Part shown: piece by piece, positions 34,330-43,251 of the stretch | Layout of the letters: every line of letters starts with the position of its first letter | Numbering within the stretch: position 1 is the first letter of the stretch | Source of the DNA: a virus | Strand: one strand, 5' to 3' | IMG/VR virus record: IMGVR_UViG_3300007541_000036 | Location: 1 to 45,111 of that record | DNA length: 45,111 nucleotides | Position numbers and translations under genes: made by a program | The notes under the pieces: generated by a model | What the model was told of the DNA's origin: nothing | Database searches by the model: none | Seen by the model: only the letters and a program-made list of their open reading frames with translations

Positions 34330-34341
34330 TTTGATATTTAT
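34330..34341 (+). promoter_or_regulatory. TTTGATATTTAT putative late promoter
   Basis: This is identical to the 12-mer before the neck gene. It ends 18 bases before the tape measure ATG, compared with 17 at the neck gene, and follows a terminator. The matched spacing strengthens the promoter reading. Confidence 0.55.
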
Positions 34342-34359
34342 ATAGGAATATTTCTATAC

Positions 34360-37300
34360 ATGGCTGAAGAACAAGATTTAGATAAACTGATAGAAAAGAG
34401 AAAACAACTCGCCGAACTTTTACAGCGTGAAGGAAATCTTAGTGCTCAAAGGGCTAAAGCTATTTCTGAACAATACAATACTTTAGAAGAAATAGCAAAT
34501 ATTACTCAAACCGTTACCCAAAATGGTGAGAGTTTTGTTAAAGAATTAAATAAAGCCGTAGATGCAGGAACAGGTTTATACGATGTTTCGGTAGGTTTAG
34601 TAGAAAGTCTTAAAGAAAGTTTAGGTATTCAAACAAGACGCAATGAATTTGATAGAGATCTTTTTAAAATTAATAAAGATATAACAAATACTTTAAGAGA
34701 TCAAAAAGAAAATTTAACCAGTGAAAGCGATGTATCTAAACAAATAGCCAAAAACGACGAAAAACGTTTAGCAGCATTAAAAATATCTAAATCCCTAACT
34801 GAGGGAATGAGCGAAGAGTCTTTAAAGCAAGTACAAAAAGCTCAAGACGTTTATTTAGCTAGACAAGATATAGAAAAATTAATTAAAGCAGAATTAGCAG
34901 CTGTAGCAGCAGGTGCTCCTTACGACGCAGCAAAATTAGAAAGATTACAAGCTTCAGCTAGGTCTTTAGATAACTCTCTTGAAACCCAATTAGAGACACT
35001 AAATCCTATGCAACAACAATTGTTGTTTACTAATATGAATGTTGCTGGTTTAGAAGAAGCTAATGCAAAACAAAAAGAACAATTAGCTAGAATACAAGAA
35101 ATCAATAAAGCTACTGGCTTAACAGGTGCCATTATTGGGGGACTTAGCAAACTTCCCGGTATAGGACAAATATTTAAAGCCCAAGATTTAGAAGATATTA
35201 AAAAAGAACTCCTAGAATCTGGACAAGAAGCCGATAAATTTCAAATAGCAGGCAAATTAGTTTCTAAAACATTTGATAACCTCAAAAATACGCTCAGCGA
35301 CCCTGTATTTTTATTTACAGCACTTACAGGAGCTTTGGTTAGAAATTCAAAACTAGTTAACGAATTTCAAACAGAACTAGGTGTAGGTTACAACAATGCG
35401 CTTGCTATGCGCACAGAAATAGCAAATGCTGCGGACGCAAGTGGTGATTTGTTTATTAACAGTGAACGATTACAAAAATCCGTATTTGCTTTAGCACAAA
35501 ATACAGGTGTATTTTTTGATCTTAGCTCTAAATCAGCCGAAACATTTACCAACTTAACAGAACGAATGGGGTTAGCTGCAAATGAAGCAGGTAACCTTAC
35601 AATGTTGTTAAGACTTCAAGGTAAAGATACAGAAACTACTATGTCTAACTTAGTAGGAACTGCAAATGCCGCCTTAGCTACAAGTAAAACCACAGCAAAC
35701 GTTAAAGATATATTAGGTGATGTCGCTAAATCATCAAAAGGATTACAGGCATCATTCGCTGCTAATCCAGGTGCACTTGCTAAAGCTGCAGTTGCCGCTA
35801 GAGAATTAGGTGCTACCTTAAAAGATATAGAAGCTACTCAAAAAAGTCTATTAAGTTTTGAATCAAGCATAGAAGCAGAATTAAAAGCAGAATTGCTAAC
35901 AGGAAAACAACTTAATCTTGAAAAAGCAAGAGCAGCGGCACTTAATAACGATATGAAAACCTTGGGTGAAGAACTCAAGAAACAAAATGTTGATTTAGCT
36001 TCGTTTGGAAAAATGAATGTTCTTCAACAAGAAGCTATGGCTGAAGCAATGGGTATGAGTCGCGATGCTATGGCAGAAATGTTACTAAAACAACAAACCC
36101 AAGGCATGGCTGCTGAAGAAGTTAGAGCCAAATTTGGTGAACAAGCATACGAGCAATTTAAAGCTATGGATGCTAGCCAAAAAATGAATGAAGCTATGGC
36201 AAAATTAAAAGACATATTTGCCAATCTCTTAACAGTAGTTACTCCTATTATTGATGCCCTTGCATTTGTACTTCAACCTATTGCTATGATAGGGCAGGGA
36301 ATAGCCAAGCTTAACGAATGGACAAAAGGCTGGGCTAGTAAAATATTAGGTGTAGTTGTTGCAGTTAAAATGCTTAGTGGGGGATTTGGGGGGCTACTTG
36401 ATAAAATTAAAGGAATTTCATTTGGTGGGTTAAGAGAAAGAATAGTAAGTGCTTTTGATTCTAAAACTTATACTGGTTTCTTTAGTGGTATACAAGAAAG
36501 ATTTAAAGGATTATCTGAACCATTAAAAGGACTTAGAGATAAACTAATGGATACTTTTGGGGGAGCCGCTGATAAAGCCAAAGGGATTCAATTTGACGAA
36601 AGAATAGGTAAAAAAGGTGGATTCCGTGATATGGTTTCAGGACGCTTTGTAAGCGAAGAAGCCGCCAATAAAGCTGGAGTATTTAAACCAGGTACAGGTC
36701 CAACAGCTGCTGCCGCAGCTGGTGCTACTGACGCTGCTGGTTCTGCAGGTGCCGCAGCTACTGCTGCCCCTAAAGGAGCTGCTGCTGGTGCTGCTGGTGC
36801 TACTGACGCTGCTGGTTCTGCAGGTGCTACCCCTGCGCCCGCAGATAATGGTAAAACTTTAAAAGAAAAAATGCAAAATATTGCCGAAGGTATTAAAGCC
36901 TTTGCTGATAAAGATGTAATTAAAGGTGCTTTATCTATGATAGTTGCTGCACCTGGTTTAGTAGCGCTTGGTTTAGCGTCGTTACCTTTAAAAATCACTG
37001 AAAAAATTAACGGTAAAGCTATCCAAACAGGTATGGAAGGTATAGCTAATGGAATTAAAGCATTTGAAGGTACTACTAAAGGGGCATTAGCATTATTAGT
37101 CGCTACCCCTGGATTATTAGCACTTGGTTTAGCTGCTCCTGGATTAGCATTAATAGGAGTTGTAGGAACTGGTATAGCCGCTGGTTTAAAAGGTATATCT
37201 GTTGGTATGAATGCTCTAGGTAAAAACATGGTTGGTATTATAAAAGGTTCTATAGCATTAACAACTTTAGCTTTACCAATAGCAGCCGCCGCAGCTGCAT

Positions 37301-38346
37301 TCCAATTATTAGAGGGAGTTGATCCTGGCGCTATGATAGCGTTTAGTGTTTCTTTAGGAATTTTAGGAACAGCAGCCGCTATTTTAGGAAGTATGTTACC
37401 TGTAGTTGCTATGGGTGCATTAGCATTAACAACCTTAGCTATTCCTATAGCAGCTACAGCAGCAGCCTTTAGTTTATTAAAGGGTATAGATACTTCTATG
37501 ATGTTAGGATTTGCTGCTGCTTTAGGTGTTTTAGGATTAGCAGCAGCTGGTTTTGGGATAGTAGCCCCATTAATAATAACAGGTTCAGTAGCTATTGGTG
37601 CTTTAGGATTAGCTTTATTACCTTTAGCAGTTGCAATGAATGTAGCTGCTCCTGCGGCTGAACAATTTGCACATGTATTATCTAGTTTAGGAGAAATAAA
37701 TGTAGCTAATTTATTTGGATTAGCAATGACATTACCTACATTAGCCTTTGGTATTGGTGCTTTAGCACTTTCGATTGGAACCGCAGTTCTTGCAGCTATT
37801 TCTTTAAAAGTTTTAACCAATGCTTTAGAACCATTAGCTGAAATGGCCCCTAAGTTTGACATAACTAATAAATCACTAGCAGGTATTGCTGGAAGTATAG
37901 CTTTAATAAGTACTTCTTTAGCAGGTTTAGATGTTTCTAAATTAGAACAAATAGCAGATTTAGGAGAAAACATAAACATAACATCCACAGCGGGTTTAGA
38001 TGTTTCTAAATTAGAACAAATAGCAGATTTAGGAGAAAACATAAACATAACATCTACTACGGTAACATCAGCCGCACCAACCCCTTCTCCCCAATCACCA
38101 GGAACAACTTCTCTTACTGAAGGAACTACTACAGCAGCAAACGCTGGTGGCATTACAGGAGAAGAAGTTAGAGCAATTGTTGAAGAAACAGTTACAGCAA
38201 CTATTAACGCTCTTGTCCCTGACATGGTAGCAGCATTGAAAGAAGGTCAAGGCAAGATACAAGTTACTAACGATAACTTTAATAACTCTAGACAAAGCGA
38301 AGGTCCATCTCGCAACCGAAATATAGTAAACAATAACTTTGCATAA
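34360..38346 (+). CDS. Tail tape measure protein
   Basis: The product is 1328 residues, much longer than T4 gp29 (590). The first 300 residues are helical and coiled-coil-like with high Gln/Glu/Lys. The middle (about 380-620) is helical and Ala-rich. A low-complexity linker of Ala/Gly/Thr/Ser lies near 777-830, and a long hydrophobic Ala/Leu/Gly segment covers about 870-1170, as expected for a protein delivered into the host membrane. A 23-residue tandem duplication lies near 1188-1233. Tape measures set tail length, so a long tail is predicted. The position after the tail chaperone and before the tube initiator fits. The gene has its own terminator-promoter boundary upstream. Confidence 0.85.
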   Translation: MAEEQDLDKLIEKRKQLAELLQREGNLSAQRAKAISEQYNTLEEIANITQTVTQNGESFVKELNKAVDAGTGLYDVSVGLVESLKESLGIQTRRNEFDRDLFKINKDITNTLRDQKENLTSESDVSKQIAKNDEKRLAALKISKSLTEGMSEESLKQVQKAQDVYLARQDIEKLIKAELAAVAAGAPYDAAKLERLQASARSLDNSLETQLETLNPMQQQLLFTNMNVAGLEEANAKQKEQLARIQEINKATGLTGAIIGGLSKLPGIGQIFKAQDLEDIKKELLESGQEADKFQIAGKLVSKTFDNLKNTLSDPVFLFTALTGALVRNSKLVNEFQTELGVGYNNALAMRTEIANAADASGDLFINSERLQKSVFALAQNTGVFFDLSSKSAETFTNLTERMGLAANEAGNLTMLLRLQGKDTETTMSNLVGTANAALATSKTTANVKDILGDVAKSSKGLQASFAANPGALAKAAVAARELGATLKDIEATQKSLLSFESSIEAELKAELLTGKQLNLEKARAAALNNDMKTLGEELKKQNVDLASFGKMNVLQQEAMAEAMGMSRDAMAEMLLKQQTQGMAAEEVRAKFGEQAYEQFKAMDASQKMNEAMAKLKDIFANLLTVVTPIIDALAFVLQPIAMIGQGIAKLNEWTKGWASKILGVVVAVKMLSGGFGGLLDKIKGISFGGLRERIVSAFDSKTYTGFFSGIQERFKGLSEPLKGLRDKLMDTFGGAADKAKGIQFDERIGKKGGFRDMVSGRFVSEEAANKAGVFKPGTGPTAAAAAGATDAAGSAGAAATAAPKGAAAGAAGATDAAGSAGATPAPADNGKTLKEKMQNIAEGIKAFADKDVIKGALSMIVAAPGLVALGLASLPLKITEKINGKAIQTGMEGIANGIKAFEGTTKGALALLVATPGLLALGLAAPGLALIGVVGTGIAAGLKGISVGMNALGKNMVGIIKGSIALTTLALPIAAAAAAFQLLEGVDPGAMIAFSVSLGILGTAAAILGSMLPVVAMGALALTTLAIPIAATAAAFSLLKGIDTSMMLGFAAALGVLGLAAAGFGIVAPLIITGSVAIGALGLALLPLAVAMNVAAPAAEQFAHVLSSLGEINVANLFGLAMTLPTLAFGIGALALSIGTAVLAAISLKVLTNALEPLAEMAPKFDITNKSLAGIAGSIALISTSLAGLDVSKLEQIADLGENINITSTAGLDVSKLEQIADLGENINITSTTVTSAAPTPSPQSPGTTSLTEGTTTAANAGGITGEEVRAIVEETVTATINALVPDMVAALKEGQGKIQVTNDNFNNSRQSEGPSRNRNIVNNNFA
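37921..38058 (+). repeat. 69-base tandem duplication in the tape measure gene
   Basis: Two adjacent 69-base copies (37921-37989 and 37990-38058) differ at three positions and encode the 23-residue unit AGLDVSKLEQIADLGENINI plus TST twice. The near-identity marks a recent event. Confidence 0.95.
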
Positions 38347-39152
38347 TGGCATCACGTAGACCAGATATAACAACAGATATGGGCCGAGGTAACCCAGGTA
38401 GCCCTAAACGATTTACTTCACAAGAAGAAATTGACTATAGTATCGAAAACAGAGGTTACCAAGACGCTCGAAACTTGGCCCCTATAACTGATGTTACTAC
38501 AGATGGTCCTATCCCTGCGGATATACCAAGGGATATGATTAAATTTAACATCAAAGTTATTGATCCTGAAAATCCCCTCAATGCCGAAATGTTAGTATTT
38601 AGAGCATATTTGGACGATATAAGTGACAGTTATAAAGCAGGGTACAATAGTTACAAATACAATGGTAGAGCAGAAAATTTCTACACTTATAATGAATTTG
38701 ATCGCTCTATTTCATTTAAATTTAGAATCCAAGCCCAATCAAGGCAAGAAATGAAACCATTATACCAAAAACTAAATTATTTAGTTGCTCAAACTGCCCC
38801 ACAATATAAAAATGGTAGAATGCGAGCTAAATACAATAGATTAACCATTGGCGATTGGATAAACGAAGTGCCTGGATTTTTTGAAAGTATAAACTTAAAT
38901 TGGAAAGGGGCATATTCTTGGGAAATTGACTCAGAAGAACAACTTGGTTCAGACGGTATTCGAATGAACCAACTACCACAAAACTTAGACGTAGATTGTT
39001 CGTTTAAGCCCATCCACGATTTTGCCCCTGAAAACAGCAAAGATTCACCCTTTATTTTACCTCACAGAGGAGGTATAGACACTGCCCAAAACTGGCTTAT
39101 TTCTGATTCTACTTCGAACTTATTATCATCGTTAGGAACATTTGGATCATGA
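38346..39152 (+). CDS. Baseplate-tube junction protein (gp48/gp54-like)
   Basis: The product is 268 residues. It contains MIKFNIKVIDPENPLNAEML, then FRAYLDDISDSYKAGYNSYK, GRAENFYTYNEFDRSISFKF, a MKPLYQKLNYLVAQTAPQY helix and a terminal domain with PGFFESINLNWKG. The arrangement, tube-like beta strands then a helix, fits the tube-initiator or tube-cap proteins that sit between baseplate hub and tail tube. The gene lies directly between the tape measure and the gp53-like gene. Which of T4 gp48 and gp54 it matches cannot be told by eye. Its start shares one base with the tape measure stop, and its end overlaps the next gene by four bases. Confidence 0.65.
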   Translation: MASRRPDITTDMGRGNPGSPKRFTSQEEIDYSIENRGYQDARNLAPITDVTTDGPIPADIPRDMIKFNIKVIDPENPLNAEMLVFRAYLDDISDSYKAGYNSYKYNGRAENFYTYNEFDRSISFKFRIQAQSRQEMKPLYQKLNYLVAQTAPQYKNGRMRAKYNRLTIGDWINEVPGFFESINLNWKGAYSWEIDSEEQLGSDGIRMNQLPQNLDVDCSFKPIHDFAPENSKDSPFILPHRGGIDTAQNWLISDSTSNLLSSLGTFGS

Positions 39153-39457
39153 ATCGTTACAGCAATATACGACTTAAAAAAGACTCAGACGGTAAACGCT
39201 ATATAAGAAGCGTTATTTATCCTGAAATCCCTGAAACTTTAGACGATATTTACGTTGAAACAGAATACGGTGACCGTGTAGATATTTTAGCGTACCAATT
39301 CTATAACGATACATCTTTATGGTGGATTATTACAACTGCTAACCCGGGAAAACTAAGGCGCGATACTTATGTTTGTCCTGCGGGTTTACAAATTAGAATA
39401 CCTTTAGATCCTAACCCTATTATAGACGAATTTGAAAGAATAAATAGAGCTAGATGA
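39149..39457 (+). CDS. gp53: Baseplate wedge protein, gp53/LysM-like
   Basis: The product is 102 residues. The core (DIYVETEYGDRVDILAYQFY, then NDTSLWWIITTANPG and a final RIPLDPNP) is the LysM-like pattern of T4 gp53 and related small baseplate proteins. In these, a D-R-x-D-x-L-A-x-x-x-Y segment is followed by W-W-x-I. T4 gp53 is 196 residues, so this is a short form. It overlaps both neighbours by four bases (ATGA), giving translational coupling to the tube-junction and hub genes. Confidence 0.75.
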   Translation: MNRYSNIRLKKDSDGKRYIRSVIYPEIPETLDDIYVETEYGDRVDILAYQFYNDTSLWWIITTANPGKLRRDTYVCPAGLQIRIPLDPNPIIDEFERINRAR

Positions 39458-42400
39458 GTATTTTTAAACAGTCGTTTCCTAAATGGATCCAAAGTCAATT
39501 AAATAAAAGACAAGAACTTCAAGCTACTGGCCTCAATGGAGGAAAAAAAAGCAACGAAGCTCTTGTTTGGAACCAGTCTAAACAGTGTGTTATTAGAGCA
39601 ACCTCGTTAGTTGATTATACTAAGGAAGTAGACGGTGGTTTAGGTATAGGTGATTTTAATACAATAGGAGGAAATCAATTAGCAAAACGATTCATACTTC
39701 AAGGAGGTATACTAAACAAAGGACAAATTCGCAGAGCCCATTTTGGTCAAGAGAGTTCAGCATACGGAGACCCATTATTAGGATCCAACAGTGGTCCTGA
39801 GGGGTTCGGACAGGTACCAATGCCTGGTATTACTAGCTTAGACATTGCAACTAAAAGTGCGTATGGTTCTTTACGCCAAGCAAAATTAAGTTTTGTAGTT
39901 CACAATCTCAGACAACTAGAGATTATGGAATTGCTTTATATGCGACCAGGATACCCTGTGTTGGTAGAATGGCAATGGTCACCTTATGTACACAGTGTAG
40001 ACGGTGTAATACATAGAAGCCATAAAGTTAGTTCAGACACTGTATTCGCAGAAAAAGTTAACCAAGAACAACTATATTCTGAAATAATAAAACTAAAAAA
40101 AGAATCTGAAGGTAATTACGACGGATTTCTTGGATTCGTAACTAATTTTGGTTTCCAAGCGCGTCCTGATGGAGGATTCGATTGCTATTCAGAAATTGTG
40201 TCTATGGGTGAAGTTATTGACTCACTTAAAATAGGCAGTAGTTCACACATACTTTCAAAATTATTCCCGGGTAAAGAATTTACTTTTAAACTTCATAAAG
40301 AAGACGAAGACGAAGAAATCAAAAACCCAGATATACTAAGAGCTATACTCCTTGGTTTAGCTAAATTTACTGGCACTGTAGATACTGCTGGTGGTGAAAT
40401 ACCGTGGGCCCCTCAAATTTGGGAAAATTGGTTTAACAATGAATCTGGAGAATTAGCAGATGCCATAGTAAACATTATTATAGATAAATTTGAACCACTC
40501 CAAGCTTATACTAGCAGCGATGAAAAGATGCAAGCCTTAGAACAATATGTTCTAAAAACAAACCAAACTACAAGTTCTGGAGGCTTTAGAGTCCGATTAA
40601 ACACTGGATATGTTAGGTGGGATTTACTAGCATTCCTTTTTAACGAATTAGTATTCGCACGCCCTAGTGACGATACAGAACCACCTGTTAAAATAATACA
40701 GCACTTTTTAAGAAATAACCCCAACAACCAAGACAAACCAATACCCGAATTAATCAAATACGTAAAAATTACAGGGGGTAATAAAGATGATCTTATTGAT
40801 TTAAGTTGCGATCCTAAGGTTTGTATTTTACCTCACTCATTTTTTGATACTAGATTACAAGAAACTATAGATCCTGACCAAGGAAGATTAGGAAAAGTAA
40901 TAGAAGGTATTGGTGATGGTTTTGAGTGGCTCTTTGGTAGATTAAGTAATGCCGTTGTAGCATTAGTAGATAAAGACGTTGATTTTGCTGGATTTGGTTT
41001 TTCTGCAACAGAATTAAATCTTGAAGAAGAAGCTAAATACTACATTGGTGGTATTTATTTAAACACCAAAATGCTTTTAAAAGCATACGATTCAAGTATT
41101 AAAAACAAAGATCAATCAGAAGTAGATTTTGGTGATTTCTTTAAAGCTATATGGGACGACGTAAATGCTGCTTGTCCTTTACACAACTTTATTTTTAAAA
41201 TCGACAATGAATTCCCTAACACTGCGTATGTTATGGATTTACCTGTTGATAACAACCAATTAAAAGAAATTAAAGACAAATTATTTACTGTTGAAGTACA
41301 GTCGTCAAACAGCGCTGTAAGAGAATACGACATACAAGCAACTATCCCAGACGCATTAAAATCAACAGTGGCAGTACACGCTCAAAATCCAGATACAACA
41401 GAAGATTTAGACGATTTAACATTTCAAGCGTTTAATAGAAATATTAAAAACCGAATATTTTTCGCGCCTACCGTTAAAACCCAAGAACAAATAGATCGCG
41501 AACGTGCTCAAGCTGCACGTGAAAGGGAAGCGTATTCTAATTCTCCCGCCGCTAAAGAAGATAGAAGACTAGGAATATCATATGAAGAATCTAGAACCCC
41601 CGAAGGTAAAGCTAAAAAACGTTACTTACTTGCGGCTGAAAAATTCAACAAATTAACTCCACTTTATTTTGAAATTGTAAGTGCGGATGAAAATGATTCA
41701 ATAGAAGATTCAAACGATACTGTATCTGACCTTAAATCGTCTTTAAAAGAATTACAAACTGCTACCCTACAATTAGAACAGTTAAAAAATGCAAATTTAG
41801 GAGCGAGCGCAGTTATTCCCTTAGAATTCACAATGACACTTGACGGTATATCAAATATTCTTATTGGTTCCGTATTTAAAATTAGAGGCGATCGTTTGCC
41901 AAAAGCATATAGAGATAAAGTTGGATTTATTGTATTTAAAGAAGAACAAAGTATAACTTCGGGTCAAGATTGGGTTACCAAAATTGGAGGTAAAATGATT
42001 ATATTACCAACAGATAACCAAGGTAAAGACGTTGCGCCTGTAGTTACGCCTAAACCAGCTGAAAAACCTGCTCCGTTCCCTGAAATTCTCAGTGAACCTA
42101 CTTTAGTTGACAATACAGAAGTAGTTACGCCAGGTGATCCTACTCAAACCATAGTTCGAACATTTGAAATACCACCTACGCTTAATCCTTCTGAAAGATT
42201 ACCAGTCGATCAACTTACAACAAGCGAGACAGGAATAAACCTAATCAAACAGTTTGAAGGATTTAGAACAAACGCTTATGTTGATCCAGGTACTGGTGGA
42301 GAACCTATCACTATTGGGTATGGTACTACTAGGTATGCTGATGGAAGAAAAGTTAGAATGGGTGATACCATCACTGAATTCCAAGCTACTGAAGAATTAG

Positions 42401-42687
42401 CCCACCACGTAAAACAGGTAGCTGAAAAGGCCATCAGAAGATATATTGATGTTCCCTTAACCCAATTCGAATTTGATTCCCTATCAAGCTGGGTTTACAA
42501 TGTTGGTTCAGGTAACCTACAAAGTTCAACCCTAAGAAAAAAATTAAATGCACGAGATTATGAAGGTGCTGCAAATGAATTCCCAAGATGGACCAAGGCA
42601 GGTGGAAATGAATTAGCAGGTCTAGTAGCAAGAAGAACAGCAGAACGTAATTTATATTTAACAAATAACCCAGGAAACGTAACGTAA
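39454..42687 (+). CDS. Baseplate hub protein with C-terminal GH24 lysozyme
   Basis: The product is 1077 residues. The N-terminal 900 residues form the hub or spike part (FPKWIQSQLNKRQELQATG; SLRQAKLSFVVHNLRQLEI; ELLYMRPGYPVLVEWQW) and include helical linkers. The last 155 residues are a GH24 (T4-type) lysozyme: FEGFRTNAYVDPGTGG, then ITIGYGTT, an SSWVYNVGSGNLQSSTL helix and GLVARRTAERNLY. The probable catalytic residues are E935, D944 and T953; the spacing is standard from E to D, with three extra residues before T. This enzyme would cut peptidoglycan during injection, like T4 gp5, but with the lysozyme at the C-terminal end. It overlaps the gp53-like gene by four bases. Confidence 0.85.
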   Translation: MSIFKQSFPKWIQSQLNKRQELQATGLNGGKKSNEALVWNQSKQCVIRATSLVDYTKEVDGGLGIGDFNTIGGNQLAKRFILQGGILNKGQIRRAHFGQESSAYGDPLLGSNSGPEGFGQVPMPGITSLDIATKSAYGSLRQAKLSFVVHNLRQLEIMELLYMRPGYPVLVEWQWSPYVHSVDGVIHRSHKVSSDTVFAEKVNQEQLYSEIIKLKKESEGNYDGFLGFVTNFGFQARPDGGFDCYSEIVSMGEVIDSLKIGSSSHILSKLFPGKEFTFKLHKEDEDEEIKNPDILRAILLGLAKFTGTVDTAGGEIPWAPQIWENWFNNESGELADAIVNIIIDKFEPLQAYTSSDEKMQALEQYVLKTNQTTSSGGFRVRLNTGYVRWDLLAFLFNELVFARPSDDTEPPVKIIQHFLRNNPNNQDKPIPELIKYVKITGGNKDDLIDLSCDPKVCILPHSFFDTRLQETIDPDQGRLGKVIEGIGDGFEWLFGRLSNAVVALVDKDVDFAGFGFSATELNLEEEAKYYIGGIYLNTKMLLKAYDSSIKNKDQSEVDFGDFFKAIWDDVNAACPLHNFIFKIDNEFPNTAYVMDLPVDNNQLKEIKDKLFTVEVQSSNSAVREYDIQATIPDALKSTVAVHAQNPDTTEDLDDLTFQAFNRNIKNRIFFAPTVKTQEQIDRERAQAAREREAYSNSPAAKEDRRLGISYEESRTPEGKAKKRYLLAAEKFNKLTPLYFEIVSADENDSIEDSNDTVSDLKSSLKELQTATLQLEQLKNANLGASAVIPLEFTMTLDGISNILIGSVFKIRGDRLPKAYRDKVGFIVFKEEQSITSGQDWVTKIGGKMIILPTDNQGKDVAPVVTPKPAEKPAPFPEILSEPTLVDNTEVVTPGDPTQTIVRTFEIPPTLNPSERLPVDQLTTSETGINLIKQFEGFRTNAYVDPGTGGEPITIGYGTTRYADGRKVRMGDTITEFQATEELAHHVKQVAEKAIRRYIDVPLTQFEFDSLSSWVYNVGSGNLQSSTLRKKLNARDYEGAANEFPRWTKAGGNELAGLVARRTAERNLYLTNNPGNVT

Positions 42688-42688
42688 A

Positions 42689-43234
42689 ATGCCCTACATT
42701 CCTAAATCCCAATATACAGTTCAACACACCAATGGGGGTGAATTATATGATCCTGTCACTGGCCAAGAATATAGAGGAGAATATATTCAATACGGCCAAA
42801 GATATTTTGCTGGAAACACTATTTTAAACTTAAAAGTACCGTTAAGAAAAATAGATAAAGAAGAAAACATCGTATTACAAAACACACGTAACTTTCTTTA
42901 CAATCAACTTAACCCAAAACATTACCAGCGAATTAAAAAACGCTTTAAACCAGTTGCCTCTAAACCTCGCCCAACAGAAAAAGATTACGAAAAAGGAGAA
43001 TGGAAAAGGTATTTCTGCCAGCGAGTAAACCTTTTAGACAACATTATTGAAATGGACTCTGAAGGATATAAAAAACTTCAAAGCGGAGAATACGACAATG
43101 TATTGTACCTTGGGGGTGAAATTATGTGGTCATTAAAGGATCCCAAATTAAACAACGATAACGTTTTGAAATTAATAAGGCAATATCCAGGGATTCAATT
43201 TTTCTTCAACAATCCTGAGGAATTCGTAAGATAA
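42689..43234 (+). CDS. Conserved-type protein of unknown function after the hub gene
   Basis: The product is 181 residues. It contains YRGEYIQYGQRYFAGNTILN, then KPRPTEKDYEKGEWKRYFCQ, VLYLGGEIMWSLKD and a final FFFNNPEEFV. I associate this arrangement (F-A-G-N near the start, PTEKDYEKG-x-x-KRYF in the middle) with a conserved unknown protein of marine T4-like phages. It starts one base after the hub stop, so it is probably expressed with the baseplate genes, and it may be a baseplate or maturation component. Confidence 0.65.
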   Translation: MPYIPKSQYTVQHTNGGELYDPVTGQEYRGEYIQYGQRYFAGNTILNLKVPLRKIDKEENIVLQNTRNFLYNQLNPKHYQRIKKRFKPVASKPRPTEKDYEKGEWKRYFCQRVNLLDNIIEMDSEGYKKLQSGEYDNVLYLGGEIMWSLKDPKLNNDNVLKLIRQYPGIQFFFNNPEEFVR

Positions 43235-43251
43235 TTTCGTATATTTGAGGT

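Noticed and set aside
36588-38225. A 545-codon open frame on the minus strand opposite the tape measure gene
   Set aside because: Its product is a low-complexity Ala/Pro/Ile/Asn string created by the Ala/Leu-rich sense codons. It has no leader or recognisable domain, and the sense gene is clearly real.
42220-42687. The GH24 domain as a free endolysin gene
   Set aside because: It is continuous with the hub reading frame, and no start codon or leader separates it.
43240-43251. TATATTTG before the polymerase gene as a Bacteroidetes -7 promoter
   Set aside because: It matches TAnnTTTG but lies only four bases before the ATG and has no -33 TTTG at the right distance, so it would need a leaderless transcript. 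Noted but not called.
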